A DNA stretch of 64,000 bases from contig JAPLDF010000062.1 of NCBI GenBank assembly GCA_026391835.1, forward strand, positions 1 through 64,000. Reading direction: 5' to 3'. The notes below the pieces were generated by a model. It was given only the letters and a program-made list of their open reading frames with translations. It made no database searches and had not been told where the DNA came from. The DNA comes from Bacteroidota bacterium (lineage in GTDB: Bacteria > Bacteroidota > Bacteroidia > Bacteroidales > FEN-979). Below, one piece after another: positions 1 through 7,202 of this stretch. The position numbers were made by a program, and so were the translations under genes. How positions within the stretch are numbered: position 1 is the first letter of the stretch; each line of letters starts with the position of its first letter.

Positions 1-174
1 CAAAAAGCCATTCTCTCACAATATGATGATTTCATGCGACAGGTGAAACTATCTCCAATGGCTGAATATACGGATGTATGGAAGATTGATGACTCAGCCC
101 GGCCGGACAAAAAGAGACGTGGACCTGCTAAAAGTAAAGCCTGCAAAGACTGCCCGTATTTTAAACCATCATAA
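1..174 (+). CDS. C-terminal end of an unidentified protein (partial)
   Basis: An open frame enters from the left edge and ends at TAA 172-174, leaving 57 residues. The visible tail is hydrophilic and basic (RPDKKRRGPAKSKA), then KACKDCPYFKPS with a C-x2-C pair. The basic tail and cysteine pair could fit a nucleic-acid-binding protein, but no family is recognisable. It lies on the same strand as the accessory block and is probably its upstream member. Confidence 0.5.
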   Translation, partial: QKAILSQYDDFMRQVKLSPMAEYTDVWKIDDSARPDKKRRGPAKSKACKDCPYFKPS

Positions 175-292
175 GCGCAGCATTCGAACTTGTAACAATT
201 CCCGCACACCAATGGATAAAACCAACAATTGTCGAATATCACAATTGTATGGAAATTGGATTTGGCAACACAGGGGAGCATCCATCACTTAG

Positions 293-331
293 GGGAGCAA
301 ATCCGACATTTCGGGTTGGTTCCCTTTTTTT
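293..331 (+). terminator. Possible weak terminator after the truncated gene
   Basis: An imperfect stem (293-304 with 313-324, nine Watson-Crick pairs plus a wobble) is followed by a run of seven T. It lies 120 nt after the stop of the partial gene. Two copies of AGGGGAGCA (272-280 and 291-299) lie in it and just upstream. The rest of 175-520 contains three ACAATTGT palindromes (225-232, 241-248, 466-473) and no convincing gene. Confidence 0.35.
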
Positions 332-520
332 ATGCCATTCATTTGCCTTTATATGCCCTTATTATCCTTTTTAACAATACATATTTGCAATGTGTTGATT
401 TTCAGCATTACGACTTACCCCCGGCAGAAGCCTTATTTCATATATCCCTGGAAATTGATGATCTCACAATTGTGATTGCCGATAGGGCGGGGCGTGGTCA
501 TCCGACAGACAAATAAATTA

Positions 521-545
521 TTTTAGGGCATAAGAGGCCCTAAAA
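521..545. other. Perfect 9-bp hairpin
   Basis: TTTTAGGGC (521-529) and GCCCTAAAA (537-545) form a perfect stem over a 7-nt loop. No T run follows on the + strand. Its A/T-flanked form would suit a bidirectional terminator or a protein-binding palindrome. It lies in a gene-free stretch ahead of the first repeated module. Confidence 0.4.
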
Positions 546-617
546 TGTTGTATTTGTGAATATTACGTTTTTTTATATTTTATTGACTTTTTGATCAAAT
601 CGACAAGGTGAAACGAA

Positions 618-670
618 CTTCTTTTCTCTTTAAAAAAAAGAGAAAGGAAGCAAAAGAGAAAGCCGTCACA
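618..670 (+). repeat. Diverged extra copy of the leader's first hairpin
   Basis: Arms 618-631 and 637-650 form a 14-bp stem with a single G·T pair and a 5-nt loop. They are followed by GCAAAAGAGAAAGCC, which matches the GCAAAAAGAAAGCC found after the first hairpin of the intact leaders. It lies about 50 nt before the standard hairpin of copy A, so this module has two tandem first hairpins. Confidence 0.5.
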
Positions 671-701
671 GTCCATCCCCCGGGGCAACCTAAAGGCCAC
701 G

Positions 702-999
702 CTTTTTCTTTGAAAGTGCAGGTCAAAGAAAAAGCTTAGCAAAAAGAAACCCCATTTGAGGCACCGGAAAATTAGAATTGGTTTTCCTTGGAAGCGGAGT
801 ATGTCTTACTTGAAATAGCTCTGAATTTACCTACATCGACTTTGGCCATGCTGAAGAGTGCAGCACCAGGCTTGAAACTGTCAAGAGCAAGCTGTTCTGT
901 GTATTCAGATTCAAAAGATAATCTGACCTACACTCCTGACATTATTCAATCGATCCGGTTCAACGCTTCGCGGTCAGAAAATTTCAAGTATTCACACAT
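702..999 (+). promoter_or_regulatory. Repeated structured leader, copy A
   Basis: First of four near-complete copies of a structured upstream element. It begins with an inverted repeat (GCTTTTTCTTTGA 701-713 with 723-735, 13 bp) followed by GCAAAAAGAAA. The distal part has nested stems: TGTCAAGAG 879-887 with CTCCTGACA 933-941 (one A·C mismatch), enclosing TCAGATT 905-911 with AATCTGA 920-926. CATTATTC and CGATCCGGT are conserved downstream. The outer stem and the GCCAGATGCC...GGGGCAGGGGC box near the start codon, present in copies B and C, are missing here. The distance from the first hairpin to the start codon is 298 nt. Confidence 0.75.
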
Positions 1000-1170
1000 A
1001 TGACAGCAATCGCCAGAGCAACCAGGGATCAGAACATTGAAGAAATTTCAATTGAACTTCTTGATCAGATTTATTATTCAGGGTATGTACAGGAAATGTC
1101 CCTCCTGGATCCTGCAAAGATTGAGTTTGAATTGGCTCAGATGGAGAGTCAGTTCTCAAAAAGAAATTAA
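1000..1170 (+). CDS. Small 56-aa protein of the leader-driven module
   Basis: ATG at 1000 opens a 56-codon frame ending with TAA at 1168-1170. The product starts MTAIARATRD and ends FSKRN. It is mostly polar, probably helical, with no cysteines and no membrane segment. I do not recognise a family. It is accepted as a gene because it sits exactly between a repeated leader and a textbook terminator starting 8 nt after its stop. Its ATG is at the same distance from the first hairpin as the radC and ardC starts. Long ORFs in other frames here are shadows. Confidence 0.65.
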   Translation: MTAIARATRDQNIEEISIELLDQIYYSGYVQEMSLLDPAKIEFELAQMESQFSKRN

Positions 1171-1178
1171 ACTTAACG

Positions 1179-1208
1179 ACAGGCAGTCTTCGGACTGCCT
1201 GTTTTTTT
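1179..1208 (+). terminator. Intrinsic terminator with TTCG tetraloop
   Basis: ACAGGCAGTC (1179-1188) and GACTGCCTGT (1193-1202) form a perfect 10-bp stem closed by the stable TTCG tetraloop and followed by a T run. It ends the 56-aa gene module and lies 22 nt before the first hairpin of the next leader. Confidence 0.9.
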
Positions 1209-1230
1209 ATGGTCGTAACTCCCGGGTCCG

Positions 1231-1525
1231 CTTTTTCTTTGATGGCACTGGGCAAAGAAAAAGATGGGCAAAAAGAAAGCCCTTGTGAGATGGTCTGGTT
1301 GTAGGAACCTCTCCGCTAAGAATTTATAAAGTTACCTGTATCGAATATGAACTGGTTCCAGGAACATCCACTTCGAAACTGTCAAGAGCATGTGAATGTA
1401 TTCAGATTCAAAGGAGAATCTGACCTACACTCTTGACATTATTCTCACCGATCCGGTATGGAAATCACAAATTCTTACCGGCGAGCCAGATGCCATAATA
1501 AGTCCCCGGGGCAGGGGCCAATCTA
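1231..1525 (+). promoter_or_regulatory. Repeated structured leader, copy B (radC)
   Basis: It starts with CTTTTTCTTTG 1231-1241 paired with 1253-1263 (11 bp), then GGGC-AAAAAGAAA-GCCC. The nested distal stems, from outside in, are: TAAGAATTT 1317-1325 with 1469-1477; ACTGGTTC 1351-1358 with GATCCGGT 1450-1457 (one mismatch, one wobble); TGTCAAGAG 1380-1388 with 1430-1438; TCAGATTC 1402-1409 with 1416-1423. The right arm of the third stem carries a perfect TTGACA, with TATGGA 18 nt further on. GCCAGATGCC and CCCCGGGGCAGGGGC follow, the latter ending 7 nt before the start codon. No Bacteroidota TAnnTTTG box is obvious. First hairpin to start codon is 295 nt. Confidence 0.8.
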
Positions 1526-2266
1526 TTGAAAAAATCATTTTTAAACACACCAACCGTTCTTGATCCGTTGACCTATTACAAACACGGCCTTCCCATGAAA
1601 CTCTGGGCCGAGGATGATCTGCCAAGTTACAAGCTGCTGATGAAGGGCACCTCCGGCATGTCTGATGCAGAACTGCTGAGCCTGGTCATCGGCACCGGCA
1701 TTGCAGGGGAGAATGCACTCGATATCGCCAAGACCTTGCTGATGGCCAGTGGGAACAACCTGGCTGACCTGTGGAAGTTCGGCTATCCGGAATTGCAGAA
1801 GATCAAAGGCATCGGGGAAGGTAGGGCACTGGCCATCGTTGCCATGTTCTGCCTTGCCAGACGCAGGAATGAATCTCAGGCTGTCAGCCGGACCAAGATC
1901 AGCTCTTCCCGGGATGCCTTTGAAATCTTTCAGTCTCAGATCGGGGATCTGCCGTATGAGGAATTCTGGATTCTGACATTGAACCGGGCAAACAAGGTTA
2001 TCAAGAAGATCAGAATTTCAGAGGGCGGGATATCCGGAACAGTGGTGGATCCGAAGAAGATATGGAAGCTTGCCATGGATAACCAGGCGTGCAACATCAT
2101 CCTGGGGCATAACCATCCATCCGGAACACCCTCCCCATCGGAAGCTGATAGCAAGATCACCAAGAAAATCGTAGATGGCGGCAAACTGCTTGAAATAGCA
2201 GTTCTGGACCATATCATTGTGGGCAATGACACCTACTATTCATTCGCTGATGAAGGATGTTTGTGA
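1526..2266 (+). CDS. radC: RadC-family JAB/MPN protein
   Basis: RadC-like protein of 246 aa, a family common on mobile elements; the molecular role is unsettled. The N-terminal helix-hairpin-helix part includes WAEDDLPSYKLL and IKGIGEGRALAI. The MPN domain carries the metal-binding signature HNHPSGTPSPSEAD near residues 195-208, with the expected His, His and Asp ligands. The TTG at 1526 is chosen because the conserved GGGGCAGGGGC box ends 7 nt before it, the same spacing as before the ATG of ardC. An ATG at 1595 would give the more usual RadC beginning (MKLWAEDD) and remains possible. It stands alone between a repeated leader and its own terminator. Confidence 0.9.
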   Translation: MKKSFLNTPTVLDPLTYYKHGLPMKLWAEDDLPSYKLLMKGTSGMSDAELLSLVIGTGIAGENALDIAKTLLMASGNNLADLWKFGYPELQKIKGIGEGRALAIVAMFCLARRRNESQAVSRTKISSSRDAFEIFQSQIGDLPYEEFWILTLNRANKVIKKIRISEGGISGTVVDPKKIWKLAMDNQACNIILGHNHPSGTPSPSEADSKITKKIVDGGKLLEIAVLDHIIVGNDTYYSFADEGCL

Positions 2267-2272
2267 GGGAAG

Positions 2273-2298
2273 GCCCCGGGAAACCGGGGCTTTTTTTT
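2273..2298 (+). terminator. Intrinsic terminator after radC
   Basis: GCCCCGG (2273-2279), a GAAA tetraloop and CCGGGGC (2284-2290) are followed by eight T. It closes the radC module 7 nt after the stop. The 2299-2455 stretch beyond it is AT-rich and has none of the leader motifs. Confidence 0.9.
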
Positions 2299-2455
2299 GG
2301 TCGAGGATTGAAAAGAGGTGATATATCTTGCTGGAATGAGAAATTTCAGGATAATATTGGAATTAACCTTTAATTTTACTGCTCAGACATCAATTTAACG
2401 CTTCCTCTATGGTCAAAATAGCTTTCACTTGGCTATAAGTTATATGCAAAGAAAT

Positions 2456-3061
2456 ATGAAATATCGAGTTCTTCTAGTATTTGTTTTTCTATTTCAATCA
2501 CTTTTATTTTGGGGGCAAGTCGATTCTAGTGCATCAAAATTACTTGATTCATTGAAAGTTGAAGACCAGAAATGGAGAAATTTATCCTCAAAAGTTTATA
2601 AAAATGAAATTGATACCATATCTATACAGGTAGTAATGAAGCGAGTTCGTGAAACTGACAGTTTGAATTATTTATTAATAAAACCGTTGTTTGACAAATT
2701 TGGATATTTAGGGAGTGATAAGGTTGGCATTCAAAGTTCGCATATTTTTTGGTTATTAGTCCAGCATGCTGATTTTCAACCTGATTTCCAAGAAAGTGTT
2801 TTAATGAAAATGAGAATAGAGGTAGATAAAGGAAATGCACCTATTAAAGACTATGCTTATCTTTATGATCGAGTTAAAGTAAACAACAGGCAATTACAAT
2901 TGTATGGAACTCAAATGACATTAGATTCATTAATAATGTCCTACAAACCAAAACCCGTATTTGATCCTGACAAACTAAATGAAAGAAGAAAGCAAGTTGG
3001 TTTATCCCCAATTGAAGATTATATACGGATTATGAATGAAAATTTTTTAAAAACGAAATAA
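2456..3061 (+). CDS. Secreted DUF6624-like protein
   Basis: About 201 aa, beginning with a Sec signal peptide (MKYRVLLVFVFLFQ, cleavage likely after FWGQ). The middle and C-terminal parts contain IFWLLVQHAD, FQPDFQ, LYDRV and QLYGTQ, which match my memory of DUF6624, a family of unknown function common in Bacteroidota. ATG 2456 is chosen because it starts directly at the signal peptide; TTG 2429 and ATG 2444 are in frame upstream. The gene is distinctly AT-rich compared with radC and ardC and lacks the repeated leader. It seems to have entered the block with the next two genes. Confidence 0.7.
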   Translation: MKYRVLLVFVFLFQSLLFWGQVDSSASKLLDSLKVEDQKWRNLSSKVYKNEIDTISIQVVMKRVRETDSLNYLLIKPLFDKFGYLGSDKVGIQSSHIFWLLVQHADFQPDFQESVLMKMRIEVDKGNAPIKDYAYLYDRVKVNNRQLQLYGTQMTLDSLIMSYKPKPVFDPDKLNERRKQVGLSPIEDYIRIMNENFLKTK

Positions 3062-3072
3062 ATGGCCTGCAG

Positions 3073-3666
3073 ATGAAACAGCCTAATTTATTTTTCGGAT
3101 TGTACTTAATATTTTTACTCCTGCTATTTGCAGGATGTAGAAAAAAAAATGAACCGACATATATCTCCGAGAAACTTAAATCATTTGCGGTCTTTCAGGT
3201 TGGAAGCTATTGGATTTATAAAAATGAAAAGACTGGGAACTTAGATAGTATCTTCATTTCAGAAGTTCCCCATTTCTTCTTCAATGGTAATGAAAACATA
3301 CCTCCATTTGTTCAAGAGTGTTCTATGAGGTATGGTGGTACAATAATTTCAGGTTCTGTAGTGTATCCTGAGAATGAAGAGTTGGTGTTTCAAAATGATC
3401 ATAGTGGTTCATGTATCCAGTTTTATACCCCAACTCCAGGGTCAAATGGGAGTTTTTCCAATATCAGTACGTTCGATTCATTAGAAATTAACAATAAATA
3501 TTATCACGAGGTAATTAATACCAAGAATAGATTTCAGTTCTCAAATGGTGATACATTAATTTATACATTCTTCATAGCTAAGTCTGTCGGTATCATCAAA
3601 TTAAATAAAAAGACAAATGATAGCGATACAACTTGGAGTTTACTCCGCAATCGCTCTGTTCAGTAA
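3073..3666 (+). CDS. Lipoprotein of unknown function
   Basis: A 197-aa protein with a lipoprotein signal sequence: a hydrophobic stretch ending LLFAGC, so Cys at about residue 22 would be lipidated. The mature part is beta-rich and contains VGSYWIYKNEKTGNLDSIFI, a pattern common in Bacteroidota surface lipoproteins, but I recognise no family. It starts 11 nt after the DUF6624-like gene and ends 9 nt before the restriction-modification gene, so the three may be co-transcribed. AT-rich like its neighbours. Confidence 0.7.
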   Translation: MKQPNLFFGLYLIFLLLLFAGCRKKNEPTYISEKLKSFAVFQVGSYWIYKNEKTGNLDSIFISEVPHFFFNGNENIPPFVQECSMRYGGTIISGSVVYPENEELVFQNDHSGSCIQFYTPTPGSNGSFSNISTFDSLEINNKYYHEVINTKNRFQFSNGDTLIYTFFIAKSVGIIKLNKKTNDSDTTWSLLRNRSVQ

Positions 3667-3675
3667 GAATTCCAT

Positions 3676-6060
3676 ATGAGCCTTTACGAAAAATTACAGA
3701 AAGCAACCAGCGAGGAAGATGTCAAAGACGCTTATATCAAAGCACTTGGCTTAAAGGAGTATCAAAAGAACCTGATTGATATTCAAACTAAAGAAATTTG
3801 GTTCGAAGCGAAGCAAAACGCAAAATTTTCGAGTTATGCGATGTTCACGCAATTAATGCACTACGTTCAGGATGCATTGAACAAAGGAGATTATATCCCG
3901 CCATTTTTAGCGGTCATTGATACTCAGAAAGCGGCCATTATGAAAAGTGAGGATGTATTGCCATTCCTTGCTAAAAAGACAATAAAATGGGGCAGGTCGG
4001 CCAGCAGTTACACGCAAGAGGCTCTGGATGCCATTTCTGCTCATATCGGGACACATTTTGTATCATTTAAAATTGAGACCCATGAGGATGAATTTATCAG
4101 CACGGTAAAAAATGCCATTCAAAAAGGCGATATCATCCGAACCCAAATTACACCGAGTAACCTCAAACAGGTCTTTGATAAATGGGTATTAATGATCGGG
4201 CGGGAAATCAAAGGCATTGCAGAAGAAGATTATGCTTTATTGTTTTTCGCAGATATAATGCATGATGGAACTGTGTCTACTCATGATAATCTGACCGCAG
4301 AACTGATGCATAAAAACAATGCTCCAGTTTTTCTCTTGGGAGGTAAAGTTTACGAATTAAGCAATAAAGAGGGATATCGACAATTTTGGGCGATCTATCA
4401 CAAACCTCCTAAAGCAGAGTATCGTAATTACTTGCTGGAACGAAGAGATAGCTTGATCCCTCTTGATGAGAGAAGTTTTAAAGGTGCTTTCTACACCCCT
4501 TTGGCTATAGTGGATAAGGCGTACGACAAACTCGCTGAAACCCTGGGTGAAAACTGGCAAAACAATTATATCGTCTGGGATATGTGCTGCGGGGTAGGTA
4601 ATTTAGAGGTCAAACACAGCAACCCACGTAACATCTATATGAGTACATTGGATCAGGCCGATGTTGATGTTATGAAAGCCACCAAAACATGCGTGGCCGC
4701 ACAACGGTTTCAATATGATTATTTGAACGACGACATATCTGACGATGGAACAATTGATTATGCCCTTACAAATAAGGTGCCTGAAAGTTTGCGCAAAGTA
4801 ATTGCGGATGGAAAAAAGATTTTAGTATTAATGAATCCTCCATATGCAGAATCTGGTGATGGTTTAGATAGTGGAAACAAAGAAGGTGTCGCTTCCACTA
4901 AAATTTCTAAACACATGCCAGATTATGGTTATGCAACACGTGAGTTGTTTACTCAATTTATTGCACGCATTGCCCAAGAGATTCCGAATGCAACGCTGGC
5001 TATGTTTAGCACAATGAAATATGTAAATGCACCTAATTTTGAGGAATTTAGAAGCATTTGGAGTGCAATTTATCTTGATGGATTCGTATTTCATAGCAAG
5101 GCATTTGAAGGTTTGAAAGGCGATTTTCCAATTGGGTTTTTAATATGGCTCACAAGGAATCAAAGTAAGATCAAAGAGAACATGAAGGAGGTTACGGTAG
5201 ATGTGTTGGATAAGAATGCAATGGCTATTGGATCCAAGAAGTTCTTCAATATTCCGAGTGACCAGTTTTTAAGCACTTGGTTTAAACGGCCACGCTCGAA
5301 CAAAACCGATGCCTTACCACTCAAAAACGCGATATCACCAACAACCAGCACAAAAGATGTTCGGGGTACAAAATGGGCGGATGGTGCAATTGGCGGCATG
5401 ATTTGCGGAAAGAACGATTTACAGCACGCAGCTACCCAAACAGCCCTTCTATCTTCAGGATATTGCAGTGCAGGTGGATATTTTGTAACTCCAGAAAATC
5501 TTTGGCAGACAGCTGTCTTGTTTTCGGTTCGAAGGCTAATAAAGCCTACCTGGCTCAATGATCGCGATCAGTTTTTACAACCTACTGAGCCTTTACCTGA
5601 TGATTTTAAAATTGATTGCCTAGTTTGGATGTTGTTTAACGGCAGCAATCTCACAGCCAGCGCCAATGATCTTGAATGGAATGGTAAAAAATGGTCAATC
5701 GTAAATCATTTTATTCCCTTCACAGAAACAGAACTGAATGCACCTGATCGTTTTGAGTCTGATTTCATGGTCAGATACTTATTAGATAAATCGTTTTCAA
5801 ACGAAGCAAATCAGGTTTTGATGGCTGGAAAAGCATTGTGGCAAGCCTATTTTGAACACATAGATGTCAGGGCCGTAAGAGATGAATTTAAGTTGAACCG
5901 TCCAGATGTAGGATGGTATCAGGTTAGGAGAGCCTTACAGGCTCGTAATGTTAGTGGAGATTTCCCTCCAGTAAATTTTAAAACATTTGAAAATGTTTAT
6001 AAAATTTTGACTGAAAAATTACGACCACAAGTATATAGCCTGGGTTTTTTACGAGTTTAA
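3676..6060 (+). CDS. Single-chain restriction-modification enzyme (N6-adenine methyltransferase with N-terminal nuclease-like domain)
   Basis: A 794-aa protein. Residues about 35-46 read D-x8-EAK, the shape of a PD-(D/E)xK nuclease site. A helical linker and GAFYTP (about 270-276, methyltransferase motif X) come next. The AdoMet site DMCCGVGN (about 301-308, motif I) and the catalytic NPPY of N6-adenine methyltransferases (about 386-389, motif IV) follow. The C-terminal 250 residues may recognise the target. This order suggests a type IIG-like enzyme that both cuts and methylates, though it is shorter than the common ~1000-aa members. No separate nuclease or specificity gene is nearby. If the EAK motif is not a nuclease site, it would be a solitary methyltransferase. 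It lies between radC and ardC. Confidence 0.8.
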   Translation: MSLYEKLQKATSEEDVKDAYIKALGLKEYQKNLIDIQTKEIWFEAKQNAKFSSYAMFTQLMHYVQDALNKGDYIPPFLAVIDTQKAAIMKSEDVLPFLAKKTIKWGRSASSYTQEALDAISAHIGTHFVSFKIETHEDEFISTVKNAIQKGDIIRTQITPSNLKQVFDKWVLMIGREIKGIAEEDYALLFFADIMHDGTVSTHDNLTAELMHKNNAPVFLLGGKVYELSNKEGYRQFWAIYHKPPKAEYRNYLLERRDSLIPLDERSFKGAFYTPLAIVDKAYDKLAETLGENWQNNYIVWDMCCGVGNLEVKHSNPRNIYMSTLDQADVDVMKATKTCVAAQRFQYDYLNDDISDDGTIDYALTNKVPESLRKVIADGKKILVLMNPPYAESGDGLDSGNKEGVASTKISKHMPDYGYATRELFTQFIARIAQEIPNATLAMFSTMKYVNAPNFEEFRSIWSAIYLDGFVFHSKAFEGLKGDFPIGFLIWLTRNQSKIKENMKEVTVDVLDKNAMAIGSKKFFNIPSDQFLSTWFKRPRSNKTDALPLKNAISPTTSTKDVRGTKWADGAIGGMICGKNDLQHAATQTALLSSGYCSAGGYFVTPENLWQTAVLFSVRRLIKPTWLNDRDQFLQPTEPLPDDFKIDCLVWMLFNGSNLTASANDLEWNGKKWSIVNHFIPFTETELNAPDRFESDFMVRYLLDKSFSNEANQVLMAGKALWQAYFEHIDVRAVRDEFKLNRPDVGWYQVRRALQARNVSGDFPPVNFKTFENVYKILTEKLRPQVYSLGFLRV

Positions 6061-6517
6061 CGGGGGGGGATTTTGAAGCGTAAATTTCTTTCCGGCATTG
6101 GCAATAAAAGTATTGTTTAGTGTGAAAGTTGACTTTTGGTATTTCTGCTGGCATTGCTATTCCATCGGTCCAAACAGTTTCCATGCTGATAGAGTAACAT
6201 CCAGACGATTATTTCACGTCAAAATATTAATAGTCTCCATCGTGTAATGGGGTTCGATATCATATCAGTATTCCCCCAACTTTCCTGATTTATTCGCTAT
6301 TGGTCCATTTCCAGTGCATTACCGGTTTGTTTGTCTGACAGAGTTCAGGTATTAATTATTTGCTAAGTTATTATCTCATTCCAGGGTACAGTTTCACTCA
6401 TTCAAGGATTTTCCCGGCATATCCTCGGGTAAGTCTCCGGTATTCCAGTTCCTCCTTGAGTGCCCCTCCGTGAGATTAATGACACTTGCACATAATTTAA
6501 CCCTAAAAAACTCAGTC
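6061..6517 (+). other. Gene-free stretch before the SSB-like gene
   Basis: No convincing gene. A run of eight G (6062-6069) follows the methyltransferase stop directly. Since the stop precedes it, slippage there would not extend the protein. The repeated leader's motifs are absent, so the SSB-like gene has a different upstream region, possibly because the AT-rich insertion replaced the original one. TTGCACATAATTTAA near 6486-6500 is a weak promoter candidate. Confidence 0.4.
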
Positions 6518-6838
6518 ATGAAAACTTACACGAAAATCTACATCGGGAAAGGTAAAAAAGTTGCGAATCTGGACATCATCAAAGTTAGCTTCAACCTGAC
6601 AGTAATTACAGAGCTTACCCACGAATTCAAAGGAGAACAATACTTATCTTTCGAAGTAGCCAAAATGAAAGAACCCGATCAGTTTGAAAACACTCATACA
6701 GTTTATGTAAACAAGCTTGTGGAAGAAGAAGCATCCACGGTAGCTGAACCTTCAACCCCTTCAAAGAAATCGCTCAAAACCAAGAAAACTGCATCCCCTG
6801 CACCGAAGCCGGATCCGACAGACGAAATTCCCTTCTAA
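6518..6838 (+). CDS. Small protein with SSB-like acidic tail
   Basis: About 106 aa. The N-terminal ~70 residues are predicted beta-rich (KTYTKIYIGKGKKV, DIIKVSFNLTVI, EQYLSFEVAKMK). A low-complexity Pro/Lys/Ala/Thr linker and the terminal PTDEIPF follow. A flexible linker ending in D-[DE]-I-P-F is the signature of single-stranded-DNA-binding proteins, whose tail recruits replication and repair enzymes. The core does not look like canonical SSB, so this is an SSB-like protein by tail, not a confirmed orthologue. ATG 6518 is preferred to the upstream in-frame start at 6470 because the fold begins there. A terminator and the next leader follow. Confidence 0.7.
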   Translation: MKTYTKIYIGKGKKVANLDIIKVSFNLTVITELTHEFKGEQYLSFEVAKMKEPDQFENTHTVYVNKLVEEEASTVAEPSTPSKKSLKTKKTASPAPKPDPTDEIPF

Positions 6839-6858
6839 TCCACACTCCCTTCCATGAA

Positions 6859-6888
6859 AGAGTCCTGAAACCAGGGCTCTTTTTTTTT
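6859..6888 (+). terminator. Intrinsic terminator after the SSB-like gene
   Basis: AGAGTCCTG (6859-6867), loop AAAC and CAGGGCTCT (6872-6880) form a 9-bp stem with one wobble, followed by nine T. It lies 20 nt before the first hairpin of leader copy C. Confidence 0.9.
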
Positions 6889-6908
6889 GTCACAACTTCT
6901 CCGGTCCG

Positions 6909-7202
6909 CTTTTTCTTTGATGATGCAGGGCAAAGAAAAAGCTTAGCAAAAAGAAAGCCCACTTGAGTTGATCTGGTTGTAGGAGTCTCTAACTAAGAAT
7001 TTATAAAGTTACCTACATCGAATCAGAACTGGTTCCCGACACATCTGCCCGAAACTGTCAAGGGCTAAGTTTCATGTTTTCAGATTCAAAATAGAATCTG
7101 ACCAACACCCTTGACATTATTCGTTCGATCCGGTACAAGATTACAAATTCTTACTGGCGAGCCAGATGCCAAAACAAGTCCCCGGGGCAGGGGCATACAC
7201 GC
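6909..7202 (+). promoter_or_regulatory. Repeated structured leader, copy C (ardC)
   Basis: The copy most similar to B. The first hairpin GCTTTTTCTTTG 6908-6919 pairs with 6931-6942 (12 bp). Nested stems: TAAGAATTT 6994-7002 with 7145-7153; ACTGGTTC 7028-7035 with GATCCGGT 7127-7134; TGTCAAGGG 7056-7064 with CCCTTGACA 7108-7116; TCAGATTC 7080-7087 with 7094-7101. The third stem differs from B by a paired A-to-G/T-to-C change that keeps pairing. TTGACA (7111-7116) is followed 17 nt later by TACAAG. The CCCCGGGGCAGGGGC box ends 8 nt before the ATG. First hairpin to start codon is 294 nt. Confidence 0.8.

Noticed and set aside
229-516. 95-codon frame beginning MSNITIVWKLD
   Set aside because: No ribosome site, no recognisable family, spans a terminator-like stem and palindromes, and codon use looks random. 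Treated as non-coding.
992-1288. Overlapping frames on both strands (87 and 83 codons) in the 56-aa gene and leader
   Set aside because: They cross the terminator and leader hairpin, while the 56-aa frame fits exactly between leader and terminator.
6062-6069. Run of eight G as a phase-variation switch for the restriction-modification gene
   Set aside because: It lies after the stop codon in frame, so slippage would not alter the protein.
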